Positions 8,998 to 17,116 of a stretch of 39,033 bases of DNA are shown one piece after another. Under the pieces are notes generated by a model, which saw only the letters and a program-made list of their open reading frames with translations, made no database searches and had not been told where the DNA came from. The number at the start of each line of letters is the position of its first letter. Within the stretch, counting starts at the first letter, position 1. This stretch comes from Luminiphilus sp. (lineage in GTDB: Bacteria; Pseudomonadota; Gammaproteobacteria; Pseudomonadales; Halieaceae): contig JAOHHD010000014.1 in NCBI GenBank assembly GCA_028117185.1, positions 1-39,033 on the forward strand, read 5' to 3'. A program made the translations under genes and the position numbers.

Positions 8998-9479
8998 TGG
9001 GCGGGGTAACGGAACCCGGCATTGTGGTTGCCGTAGAGACCAACGCAGTGTGGGTGGAAGCCGATCGTAGCGCCGCATGTGGTCGCTGTGCTGCACGCGC
9101 GGGTTGCGGGCAAGGCGCCTTGTCAGCCTTGTTGCAACAAGGGAAGGGTCGTGTGAGAGCGCTGTCGGGCGATACGCTGCAGGCGTCGAGCTGTCAGCTC
9201 GGTGATGAGGTCTTGATCGAAATCCCCGATTCCACCTTACTGGGAGGCACGCTATGGCTTTACGGTGCGCCCTTATTGCTCGGGACCGGTCTGTCATTGT
9301 GGGCGGCGTCCTGGGGCGATTTGTGGGCCGCTAGTGCATTCTGCCTTGGGTTATTGAGCGGGTTTGCTATCCTTCATCAACTGAGTCGTCGCTTTCAAGG
9401 CAGGTTGCCCGGTATGGCCGAGCCTAGGTTAGCGTCCAAAACGGCGGCGTCGCATTTCGAGCTGCTCGCGAAACAGTAA
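8997..9479 (+). CDS. rseC: RseC/MucC family protein
   Basis: Inner-membrane protein of 160 residues. The cytoplasmic N-terminal part has the RseC Cys cluster (Cys28, Cys31, Cys37 in AACGRCAARAGCGQGA), and two hydrophobic segments follow at about 82-125. E. coli RseC has been linked to keeping SoxR reduced, and MucC to modulating sigma-E activity; which applies here is unknown. The GTG start at 8997 overlaps the rseB TAG by one base, which places it in the rpoE operon. Confidence 0.85.
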   Translation: MGGVTEPGIVVAVETNAVWVEADRSAACGRCAARAGCGQGALSALLQQGKGRVRALSGDTLQASSCQLGDEVLIEIPDSTLLGGTLWLYGAPLLLGTGLSLWAASWGDLWAASAFCLGLLSGFAILHQLSRRFQGRLPGMAEPRLASKTAASHFELLAKQ

Positions 9480-9509
9480 CGTCAATATTCTTAGATGTGG
9501 AGTACGGCC

Positions 9510-10910
9510 ATGATGGTACGCGCTGTGATGTTTATTTCTGCTTTTTGGTGTCTGATAGGCGTAGCTAGTCTGTCGAGTGCGGCGCTACCTGACTTTACTG
9601 AAATAGTCGAAGCATCGTCACCTGCAGTCGTGAAGATATTAGTAGAGTACGAAGCTGAAAACCCCCGCTACCAAGAGGAATTAGAAGAGCTACCCGAATC
9701 GCTGCGGCGATTCTTTAACTTTCGGGGTCGCCCCCCAGTGCCGCGTGAGCGAGCGGGTATGGGCTCTGGATTTATCTTCTCTAGTGATGGCTTTGTGATC
9801 ACTAATCATCATGTCGTCGACGGTGCGAAACATGTCGTGGTGCGTCTGCCTAATAGGCAGGAGTTCGACGCCGAGATCATTGGTACCGATCCACGTTCTG
9901 ATCTGGCGGTGCTAAAAATTGTCGCTGATAGCCTGCCCATTTTACGCTTGGCCGATGACGGGGCTGTGAAGGTGGGTCAATGGGTGCTGGCGATTGGCTC
10001 GCCCTTTGGTCTAGATTTCTCCGTTACTGCTGGCATCGTTAGTGCGCTTGGCCGCAGTTTGCCGACTACTTCGGGCGACAACTATGTGCCGTTTATTCAA
10101 ACGGATGTCGCGATTAACCCGGGTAACTCGGGTGGGCCGTTATTCAACCTTGAAGGAGAGGTCATCGGTGTCAATTCGCAAATATTTACGCGCTCCGGCG
10201 GGTCAATTGGGTTGTCATTTGCTATTCCGAGCTCGGTGGTTCGCAATGTCGTTACTCAGATACAAGAAACGGGCGCGGTCGAGCGCGGATGGCTGGGTGT
10301 CAGCATTCAAGATGTAGACCGCAATCTCGCCGACTCTTTCGGCCTGGAACGCCCTCGGGGGGCATTGATTGCCCAGGTGGGTAATGGTTCGCCTGCCGAA
10401 AAAGCTGGTCTGGCGCCTGGCGATATTATTGTTAGCTTTGATGGTCACGCAATCGAAACTTCAGCAGACCTTCCTCACATTGTGGGTCTCATTGCGCCGG
10501 GGACGTCGGTTGAGGCGGTGATTATTCGCGATGGCAAAGAGCGGTCTCTGCAGGTCGAAGTGGGCATGCTGGCTGCGGATGCAGTGGCGAGGGTTGAGAC
10601 AGGGGCCGCATCAGATGGCACGGTGAGACTCTTGGGCATGCGTATCGCACCGGTTGAGGCTGAAGTGCTATCGGATCTGGGGTTGTCTGGCGGGGTAGAG
10701 GTCGTGGGTGTCACTCCGGGCTCTCCAGCAGATGAATCGGGTGTGGAGGAGGGCGACATATTGACCCGATTGGGCAGTCGACCCGTGAGTCAGTTAGCTG
10801 ATCTTGACGGCGCGTCCGCGGAGTTAGTCCCCGGTGCTTCCGTCCCGGCGAGGCTGATCCGTGGACGGAGCCCGCTGTTCATTGGCATTCGTATACCTGA
10901 TAGCGACTGA
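9510..10910 (+). CDS. mucD: Periplasmic serine endoprotease DegQ/MucD
   Basis: HtrA-family protease of about 466 residues that degrades and refolds damaged envelope proteins. The signal peptide (FISAFWCLIGVASLSSA) precedes the trypsin-like domain, whose triad in this numbering is His101 (TNHHV), Asp131 (SDLAVLK) and Ser207 (GNSGGP). Two PDZ domains follow, at about 260-350 (ERGWLGVSIQ onward) and 370-460. I chose the ATG at 9510 because GGAG at 9499-9502 is seven bases upstream; an in-frame ATG at 9495 is also possible. Its position after rseC mirrors algU-mucABCD in Pseudomonas, so sigma-E control is likely. Confidence 0.93.
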   Translation: MMVRAVMFISAFWCLIGVASLSSAALPDFTEIVEASSPAVVKILVEYEAENPRYQEELEELPESLRRFFNFRGRPPVPRERAGMGSGFIFSSDGFVITNHHVVDGAKHVVVRLPNRQEFDAEIIGTDPRSDLAVLKIVADSLPILRLADDGAVKVGQWVLAIGSPFGLDFSVTAGIVSALGRSLPTTSGDNYVPFIQTDVAINPGNSGGPLFNLEGEVIGVNSQIFTRSGGSIGLSFAIPSSVVRNVVTQIQETGAVERGWLGVSIQDVDRNLADSFGLERPRGALIAQVGNGSPAEKAGLAPGDIIVSFDGHAIETSADLPHIVGLIAPGTSVEAVIIRDGKERSLQVEVGMLAADAVARVETGAASDGTVRLLGMRIAPVEAEVLSDLGLSGGVEVVGVTPGSPADESGVEEGDILTRLGSRPVSQLADLDGASAELVPGASVPARLIRGRSPLFIGIRIPDSD

Positions 10911-10927
10911 TGTTCGGATGTTTAGCG

Positions 10928-10944
10928 TGCTAAAATGGCACGCT
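10928..10944 (+). promoter_or_regulatory. Probable lepA promoter, extended -10
   Basis: TGC followed by TAAAAT (10931-10936) forms an extended -10 element about 65 bases before the lepA start. No good -35 is seen, which extended -10 promoters can tolerate. The -10 sits in the loop of a perfect 7-bp stem (AGCGTGC at 10924-10930 and GCACGCT at 10938-10944), so a regulator or DNA structure could act here. The start site is inferred only. Confidence 0.4.
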
Positions 10945-11001
10945 TCGATGTCATGGATTGTTGTTTCTTACAATCCTTATTCCTTTTGAGGCGACCAATC
11001 A

Positions 11002-12801
11002 GTGGCTGAACTCAGTCATATACGTAATTTTTCCATCATCGCGCATATCGATCACGGCAAGTCGACGCTGGCTGATCGTTTTATTCAGCACTGCGGTGGG
11101 CTGTCAGAGCGCGAAATGGCCGAGCAGGTGCTTGATTCCATGGACCTGGAGCGCGAGCGCGGCATTACGATCAAAGCGCAGAGCGTTACGTTGGATTACG
11201 AATCTGCGAGCGGCCAGGTTTATCAACTGAATTTTATTGATACACCAGGGCACGTTGATTTTTCCTATGAGGTGTCGCGTTCGCTGGCAGCGTGCGAGGG
11301 CGCCTTGTTGGTCGTGGACGCCGGTCAGGGCGTCGAGGCGCAGTCGGTAGCAAACTGTTACACCGCAATTGAGCAGGGTGTGGAGGTGCTGCCTGTGCTC
11401 AACAAGATGGATTTGCCTCAGGCTGATCCTGAGCGCGTGCAGCAGGAGATCGAAGAGATTATTGGGATCGACGCCACCGAGGCGGTCCCCACGAGTGCGA
11501 AAACCGGGTTAGGTATCGAGGATGTGCTTGAATATCTCATCAGAAAAGTACCGGCCCCGGTGGGGGATCGCGATGCACCACTGCAAGCCCTGATCATTGA
11601 CTCCTGGTTCGATAATTACCTGGGTGTTGTGTCGTTGGTGCGGGTTAAACAGGGTCAGCTGAGTAAGCGGGATAAGTTCGTTGTAGCGTCTACAGGTAAG
11701 CAGCATCAAGCGGATATGATTGGGGTGTTCACGCCGCGTCGGACCACCACGGGCTGCCTGATGGCTGGCGAAGTGGGCTTCGTAGTAGCCGGTATTAAAG
11801 ATATTAAGGGCGCGCCAGTGGGCGACACCTTGATTCCAGCCTCGCATCAAGAGACGCCGGCCTTACCCGGTTTCAAACAGGTTAAACCGCAAGTATATGC
11901 GGGCATTTTCACAGTCAATTCTGACGACTACGAGGACTTCAGAGAGGCGCTGGGGAAGTTGACGCTTAACGACGCGTCGCTTTTTTATGAGCCAGAATCT
12001 TCTGATGCGCTGGGCTTCGGATTTCGCTGTGGCTTCCTCGGTATGCTGCACATGGAAATCATTCAAGAGCGGTTGGAGCGTGAATACAATTTAGATCTGA
12101 TCACTACGGCGCCGACGGTGATTTATGAAGTCGTGAGAAAAGGTGAAGAGGTGATATATGTCGATAACCCCTCGAAGCTTCCCGACCCTGGCGACATTGA
12201 AATCATGCGCGAGCCCATCGCAAGATGCACTATTTTGACGCCGCAGGAGTACCTCGGGGCCGCCATTACGCTGTGTGTAGAGAAGCGAGGCGCTCAGGTT
12301 GACTTACAATTTTTGGGGCAGCAGGTGCAGCTCATCTACGATGTGCCGATGGCTGAGGTCGTATTGGACTTTTTTGATCGCTTGAAATCGGTCAGCCGAG
12401 GGTACGCCTCGCTCGACTACGGTTTTGAGCGGTTTCAGTCGGCTCCGCTATCGCGATTAGATGTTCTAATTAATGGCGATCGCGTTGATGCATTGGCGAT
12501 TATCGTGCACCGGGATTATGTGCAATCTCGCGGGCGCGTGTTGACTGAAAAAATGAAAGAACTCATCCCGCGGCAGATGTTCGATGTTGCCATTCAGGCG
12601 GCTGTTGGAGGCAAGATTGTCGCTAGGCAAACCGTCAAGGCGTTACGTAAAAATGTGACTGCCAAGTGTTACGGTGGCGATGTGACACGAAAGAAGAAGC
12701 TGCTCGAGAAGCAGAAGGCGGGTAAAAAGCGTATGAAGCAAGTGGGCAACGTTGAGATACCCCAATCGGCATTTTTAGCTGTACTCCAGGTAGATCATTG
12801 A
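11002..12801 (+). CDS. lepA: Elongation factor 4 (LepA)
   Basis: Ribosome-associated translational GTPase of 599 residues, normal length for LepA/EF4. The G motifs are intact: AHIDHGKST at 14-22, RGITIKA at 53-59, DTPGH at 80-84 and NKMD at 133-136. The LepA-specific C-terminal domain includes [20 protein letters not shown] and [11 protein letters not shown] start at 11002, with GAGG at 10987-10990. In most gammaproteobacteria lepB, rnc and era follow; here lepB follows but is cut off after 75 codons. Confidence 0.97.
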   Translation: MAELSHIRNFSIIAHIDHGKSTLADRFIQHCGGLSEREMAEQVLDSMDLERERGITIKAQSVTLDYESASGQVYQLNFIDTPGHVDFSYEVSRSLAACEGALLVVDAGQGVEAQSVANCYTAIEQGVEVLPVLNKMDLPQADPERVQQEIEEIIGIDATEAVPTSAKTGLGIEDVLEYLIRKVPAPVGDRDAPLQALIIDSWFDNYLGVVSLVRVKQGQLSKRDKFVVASTGKQHQADMIGVFTPRRTTTGCLMAGEVGFVVAGIKDIKGAPVGDTLIPASHQETPALPGFKQVKPQVYAGIFTVNSDDYEDFREALGKLTLNDASLFYEPESSDALGFGFRCGFLGMLHMEIIQERLEREYNLDLITTAPTVIYEVVRKGEEVIYVDNPSKLPDPGDIEIMREPIARCTILTPQEYLGAAITLCVEKRGAQVDLQFLGQQVQLIYDVPMAEVVLDFFDRLKSVSRGYASLDYGFERFQSAPLSRLDVLINGDRVDALAIIVHRDYVQSRGRVLTEKMKELIPRQMFDVAIQAAVGGKIVARQTVKALRKNVTAKCYGGDVTRKKKLLEKQKAGKKRMKQVGNVEIPQSAFLAVLQVDH

Positions 12802-12874
12802 GGCCGGCGATTTTTTTTCATACATAAACGACTCGTTTTAGTGACAATTGGGGCGTATGCCTAAGGCGTCTAGC

Positions 12875-13099
12875 ATGATGAATATCGATTTTCCGCTGAT
12901 TCTTGTGATTGTTGTATTGGGTAGCGGTGCGATTTGGCTTCTAGACACGCTGCTGTTAGCCAAGGGGCGTCAATCCCGTCGGCAGGAATTGGCTGCGCGG
13001 TTTCCTGGTTGCGAGCAAGAGGGCTCAAAGGCGGCGCACTCTTTTAATGAAGCGTGCCTGGCTGAGGCTGCTGAACCCGCTGTTGTCGAGTATGCCCGT
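12875..13099 (+). pseudogene. lepB: Signal peptidase I, 5' fragment (truncated lepB)
   Basis: The 75 codons encode the start of signal peptidase I: the first membrane span (FPLILVIVVLGSGAIWLLDTLLL), a charged linker (AKGRQSRRQE), and the lead-in VVEYAR to the second span. Real LepB continues with a membrane helix and then the catalytic SGSM Ser and a Lys. Here similarity stops at Arg75 and the frame runs through the antisense of lptG to a stop at 13,229-13,231, so both catalytic residues are missing. I chose the ATG at 12875 because AAGG at 12863-12866 is well spaced. The position downstream of lepA is the normal locus. As it stands the product is inactive. Confidence 0.85.
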
Positions 13100-13104
13100 A
13101 AGGG
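13094..13104. other. Chimeric join between lepB and lptG
   Basis: The last lepB-like codons (GCC CGT at 13,094-13,099, read on +) meet the last lptG-like codons (GPLR, read on -, R at 13,096-13,098). The two genes point toward each other and share a few bases at the join, so the exact break cannot be placed better than about 13,097-13,103. No repeat, insertion sequence or att-like core is visible. Confidence 0.8.
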
Positions 13105-13977
13105 ACCAAAAATAAAAGACATGGCAACAAGCACCAGACCCAAGGTGGCGAAGGGCTGCAACACCTTGCGCCAAAATGCGAGTTTAATATCGGTAAAGAC
13201 CATGCCTTGCTGCTGCAAATATTGCGCGTAAGGCCACAACTGCATCACAGACAGCGTCTCTGGGTCGACTACATCCAGCGTGAGTAACTGAGGCGTGATG
13301 GCTGTATCCCATCGCCTTAAGGTTTCCTCCTCTACCACTGTGCCACTGGGCTCTAAGCGAGTCAGCTTGACCTGCTCCAACATCCAGTGATCGCCAGCGT
13401 GGGTCGCTCGTTCTGCCATCAGCGTGGTGTCTAAGCGTCTGTCCTCATCAAAAGTGAGTAACGTAATCCCGTAAGCAACGCCGCCTCTCTGGACTGCGTC
13501 GACATGGATAAAGGTATTACCGTCTCGATTCCACGCGCCAAACCGACCAGCGACCGCAGACTCGGAGCGTTGGGCTAATGCACGGTAGCTCATCGCCAGT
13601 TGCTCCGAGTGCGGCGCAACAAATTCCCCGACTGAAAATCCAAAAGCGGCTACGACGAGTGCCGGCTTCAATACTGTCACTGCCATACGGCTGATCGATA
13701 CGCCTGCGGCACGCATCACCACCAATTCACTGGAGGCCGCCAGGCGACCGAGCGCAATAAGTGCTCCAATTAACGCCGCAAATGGAACGAACTCGTGAAT
13801 CCGGCGCGGCAAGGTGTAACCCACGTACACCACGATATTAATAAAACCATACCCATCGCCTATGTCGTCGGTTTCATCGATGATGGAGGTCAAGGCATCG
13901 AGTCCCACTAACAGGAGCAACACACCGAGCGTTGCCATTAACACGCCCCCGCCGATGTAACGATCAATCTTAGACAC
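13096..13977 (-). pseudogene. lptG: LPS export permease LptG, 3' truncated
   Basis: LptG is one of the two inner-membrane permease subunits of the LptB2FG transporter that extracts LPS. The fragment holds about 294 residues: the first three membrane helices (LMATLGVLLLLVGLDAL, the PFAALIGALIALGRLA block with the SELVVMRAAGVS coupling helix), the periplasmic beta-jellyroll (VAPHSEQLAMSYR to ITPQLLTLDV), and the start of the C-terminal membrane part (FATLGLVLVAMSFIFGPLR). The remaining roughly 60-70 residues with the last helices are missing. The frame stays open to 12,970 but that tail is antisense lepB. GTG start at 13977 overlaps the lptF stop. Non-functional as written. Confidence 0.85.
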
Positions 13978-15058
13978 TACCCACGCTCCAGCGCTTACTG
14001 ATCCGCTCCCAATGCAGCAAAACGAGCGATAAAACTGCAAACCCCACGTGCACCGCGAGCATGACACTGGGACCCTGCCCTGACTCAATCAGCCCTCTGC
14101 CCTGAGTCAGACCGAGAAAATACAAAAGTAAGACGACCATCGCAGGTCCGATCTTTGCATAGCGGCCTCGTCGGGCATCTGTGCGGCTCAGCGCCAGCGC
14201 AATAATGGCGATGGCCGGCACCATAAGCGGCAACGACACGCGCCACCACAACGCGCCACGTAATTTTGGATCGCTGCTTTGCCACAGTGATTGCGTTGCC
14301 ATAGCCTGAACTTTAGATGTGCGGCGGGGACTGCCTTGCGACTCTGGGATCAACTCGCCATAGAGGTCAAATTTTACCTCTTCGAGCATGAGCACCCCCG
14401 GCTCTCCCTGATATCGACTCCCACCCCGCAGCTCCAGATAACGACGCCCCGTCGATTCCTCAAAGATAATCTCGCCTTCTCGCGCGAAGGTAGCGTTATA
14501 AATATCCGACTGCGACCCTGGCTCTCGCTCGAATACAAAGATGTTATGCATCACCCCATTCTCGTCGATTTTCTCGGTATAGGTGACGTAGTGCCCGCCA
14601 CGCTGCTTCCGAAAACGACCTTCGTTGAGGATATGAAGCCCCTCTGCTGATCGCGGGTTATCCAATAACACTTGGGCACGCGCGGAGCCCTCAGGTGCCG
14701 CGTACAACGACAAGAACGCCACCGCGCCAACCACCACCATGGTCGGCACCAAGACATACCCGGCGAGTCTACCCGGGCCAACACCACAAGCCCTGAGCAC
14801 CACCATCTCGCTCTCAGCATAAAGCCGGCCCAAGCTGAGTAAAATACCGATGAAGAGACCCAGCGGCAGAATCATTTCGAAGAATCCGGGCAACTTGAAC
14901 AGCATAATCGGCAGCAATACATCACCAGTCAGGGAGCCCACCGCAGCCTCAGCGAGGTATCGGATAAACCGACCTGCAAACACAACGAGGAACAGTACAA
15001 AACTGACTGCTACCGTGTGCAGTAAAATATCGCGTGTTAAGTACCGAAGTATCCGCAT
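13970..15058 (-). CDS. lptF: LPS export permease LptF
   Basis: LptF, 362 residues, is the partner permease of LptG in the LPS export complex. Membrane helices are seen at about 12-32 (LLHTVAVSFVLFLVVFAGRF), 50-75, 95-122, and three near the C-terminus from about residue 270. The coupling-helix region SEMVVLRACGVG and the periplasmic domain (RFRKQRGGHYVTYTEKIDENG) fit the family. It is divergent from pepA and overlaps lptG by eight bases, the standard gammaproteobacterial arrangement. The gene looks complete. Confidence 0.93.
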   Translation of the reverse strand: MRILRYLTRDILLHTVAVSFVLFLVVFAGRFIRYLAEAAVGSLTGDVLLPIMLFKLPGFFEMILPLGLFIGILLSLGRLYAESEMVVLRACGVGPGRLAGYVLVPTMVVVGAVAFLSLYAAPEGSARAQVLLDNPRSAEGLHILNEGRFRKQRGGHYVTYTEKIDENGVMHNIFVFEREPGSQSDIYNATFAREGEIIFEESTGRRYLELRGGSRYQGEPGVLMLEEVKFDLYGELIPESQGSPRRTSKVQAMATQSLWQSSDPKLRGALWWRVSLPLMVPAIAIIALALSRTDARRGRYAKIGPAMVVLLLYFLGLTQGRGLIESGQGPSVMLAVHVGFAVLSLVLLHWERISKRWSVGSV

Positions 15059-15165
15059 GGGCTCAATATTGGGTTGAAAGTCCGATAGATGGTTATTTCG
15101 TTAAGGGCCCGAGCATCATACACTAGCGCCCTCTCGCTTCCCGCGTAATACGATTAGGATATAGC

Positions 15166-16665
15166 ATGGCCACATTGAGTATCACCGCACGCACCGCCAA
15201 CAAGATCGACCAGATAAAGTCTCAAGCCTTAGTGGCGTTGGTTCCCGATAGAAAGACGCTGTCGCCTCCCCTGAAGGCACTGGATAAATTGATGGGAGGC
15301 ACCGTCACCACCGCGATGAAAAACGGCGACTTTTCGTCGTCATTAGGCAGCCACCACTGGCTCCCCGGCCGCGCTGGAGTGCAACGTGTGTTGCTGATTG
15401 GCTGCGGAGACATCGGCAGCCACACTGTAAGCTCAGCCAAAAAAATGGCGGAGACGCTTGCCAAATCACTCATAAACAGCCGGGCAAAAGACGCCCTCAT
15501 CTGGACTGATGGCCTGACAGGTAAAGTGCGACACGCAGATGTCTTGCTTGAGCAGATCGGATTGCAGCTCACGCTGGCACACTATCAATATGAACACACG
15601 CTCAACCAGCGTAAAAAACCGGCTCGCGTCCTCAAACGGGTCGCCGTATCGCCAGGTAACCTTTGCTCCCTTGCTGAAGCCAAGCGCTCTGTCCGGATAG
15701 GAGGCGCCACAGGCCAAGGGGCGAACCTCACTCGAGAGCTGGTGAACCTCCCGGGCAATATCTGTACGCCAAAATACCTAAGCGGTCAGGCGCGTCAGCT
15801 AGCGCGAATGCACACGAAACTGTCCGTCTCCATACTGGACGAGCGGAAGATGGCGGCACTGGGTATGCACTCCTTGCTTTCAGTGGGTAACGGCTCCGAT
15901 CAACCCTCGCAACTCATCGTCATGACGTATCAGGGCGCCTCTGCAAAGACTCGCCCTTATTGCCTTGTGGGTAAAGGCATCACCTTTGATACCGGGGGTA
16001 TCAGCCTGAAGCCGGGCGGCAAAATGGACGAGATGAAGTTTGATATGGGCGGCGCAGGCTCGGTATTCGGTGCGCTACACGCGGCTGCAGAAATGGGGTT
16101 ACCCATCAACATAGTGGGCGTGATCGCGGCGGCCGAAAATATGCCCAGTGGACGAGCAACCAAACCAGGTGATGTCGTCACCAGCATGTCTGGCAAGACA
16201 ATAGAGGTGTTAAATACCGATGCCGAGGGACGGCTCGTATTGTGTGACGCACTCACCTACGCTGCGCGCTTCTCGCCGATCGAAGTGATCGATATTGCCA
16301 CGCTAACCGGCGCTATTATTGTTGCGCTCGGACACGAGGCAACTGGCATATTCTCAAATGATGACCATCTCGCGAACAGTTTGATTAGCGCAGGAGAGCG
16401 CAGCCACGATCGAGGTTGGCGATTCCCAATATGGGACGAGTATCACCGACAGCTCGACAGCCCCTTTGCCGACATAGCCAATATCGGTGCTGGCGGCGCT
16501 GGTAGCATCACGGCGGCCTGCTTTTTGGCACAGTTCGCGGAAGACTACAAATGGGCGCATCTCGATATTGCGGGCACCGCATTTAGAAGCGCTCCCAAAG
16601 GCGCGACCGGCAGACCCGTCCCGCTACTGGTAGCCTATTTGCGGGAACGTGCCGGTCATTCATGA
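15166..16665 (+). CDS. pepA: Cytosol (leucyl) aminopeptidase PepA
   Basis: M17 aminopeptidase of 499 residues that removes N-terminal residues from peptides; E. coli PepA also binds DNA in Xer recombination. The two-metal active site is intact: Lys270 and Asp275 (VGKGITFDTGG), Lys282, Asp293 (KFDMGGA), and Asp352, Glu354 and Arg356 in NTDAEGRL. The N-terminal domain covers about 1-165. ATG start at 15166 with AGGA nearby. It is divergent from lptF and overlaps holC by four bases (ATGA), consistent with a pepA-holC-valS operon. Confidence 0.96.
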   Translation: MATLSITARTANKIDQIKSQALVALVPDRKTLSPPLKALDKLMGGTVTTAMKNGDFSSSLGSHHWLPGRAGVQRVLLIGCGDIGSHTVSSAKKMAETLAKSLINSRAKDALIWTDGLTGKVRHADVLLEQIGLQLTLAHYQYEHTLNQRKKPARVLKRVAVSPGNLCSLAEAKRSVRIGGATGQGANLTRELVNLPGNICTPKYLSGQARQLARMHTKLSVSILDERKMAALGMHSLLSVGNGSDQPSQLIVMTYQGASAKTRPYCLVGKGITFDTGGISLKPGGKMDEMKFDMGGAGSVFGALHAAAEMGLPINIVGVIAAAENMPSGRATKPGDVVTSMSGKTIEVLNTDAEGRLVLCDALTYAARFSPIEVIDIATLTGAIIVALGHEATGIFSNDDHLANSLISAGERSHDRGWRFPIWDEYHRQLDSPFADIANIGAGGAGSITAACFLAQFAEDYKWAHLDIAGTAFRSAPKGATGRPVPLLVAYLRERAGHS

Positions 16666-17081
16666 CACAGGTTGATTTTTATGTCCTCCCGCGCGATGGC
16701 ACCCTACCGGTTGTTAACGCGGTAGGCCGTATTGCAGAAAAGGCCTTATCACGTGGGCACCGGATATTCGTTAGCGTCTGCGATGAAGATCAAGCCCACA
16801 CCTTCGACGGTGCGCTGTGGACATTTCGCCCTGAAACTTTTCTACCCCATGCTCTGATGGGCGGTGATAGCAACGAGCCGGTTATCATTGGATGGTCTGA
16901 GCCGCCCCTTGAGCAAAACGATGTGCTGATTAACACTACCGGTGTGATACTGGATTACTTTTCTCGCTTTACGCGTCTTGCCGAGATCGTAGCACCAGAT
17001 GAAGCGTGTTTAGCGTCGTCGCGAAATGCATGGCGGTTTTATCGCGACCGAGGCTACTCACTGACCAAGCACGATCTCTGA
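16662..17081 (+). CDS. holC: DNA polymerase III chi subunit
   Basis: HolC-type chi subunit of 139 residues, which links the clamp loader to single-strand-binding protein. Supporting features are the start MTQVDFYVL, the segment AEKALSRGHRIFVSVCDEDQA and DGALWTFRPETFLPHAL. It sits between pepA and valS as in E. coli. The 4-base overlap with pepA suggests coupled translation. Confidence 0.9.
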   Translation: MTQVDFYVLPRDGTLPVVNAVGRIAEKALSRGHRIFVSVCDEDQAHTFDGALWTFRPETFLPHALMGGDSNEPVIIGWSEPPLEQNDVLINTTGVILDYFSRFTRLAEIVAPDEACLASSRNAWRFYRDRGYSLTKHDL

Positions 17082-17116
17082 ACGATCTGACTAACCATTA
17101 GAGGCCCATCACTGCT

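Noticed and set aside
10924..10944. Hairpin between mucD and lepA as an intrinsic terminator
   Set aside because: The stem is perfect but no U-tract follows, and its loop holds an extended -10; a promoter is the better reading.
12800..12822. Run of eight T residues just after lepA as a terminator
   Set aside because: The preceding GCCGGC is self-complementary without room for a loop and no other stem is visible; lepB follows directly.
12970..13095. A natural Ser/Ala-rich C-terminal tail on LptG
   Set aside because: It is antisense to the lepB fragment and replaces the conserved terminal helices.
13100..13231. A novel lepB product with a Cys-rich C-terminus
   Set aside because: This part of the frame is exactly antisense to lptG and is explained by the join.
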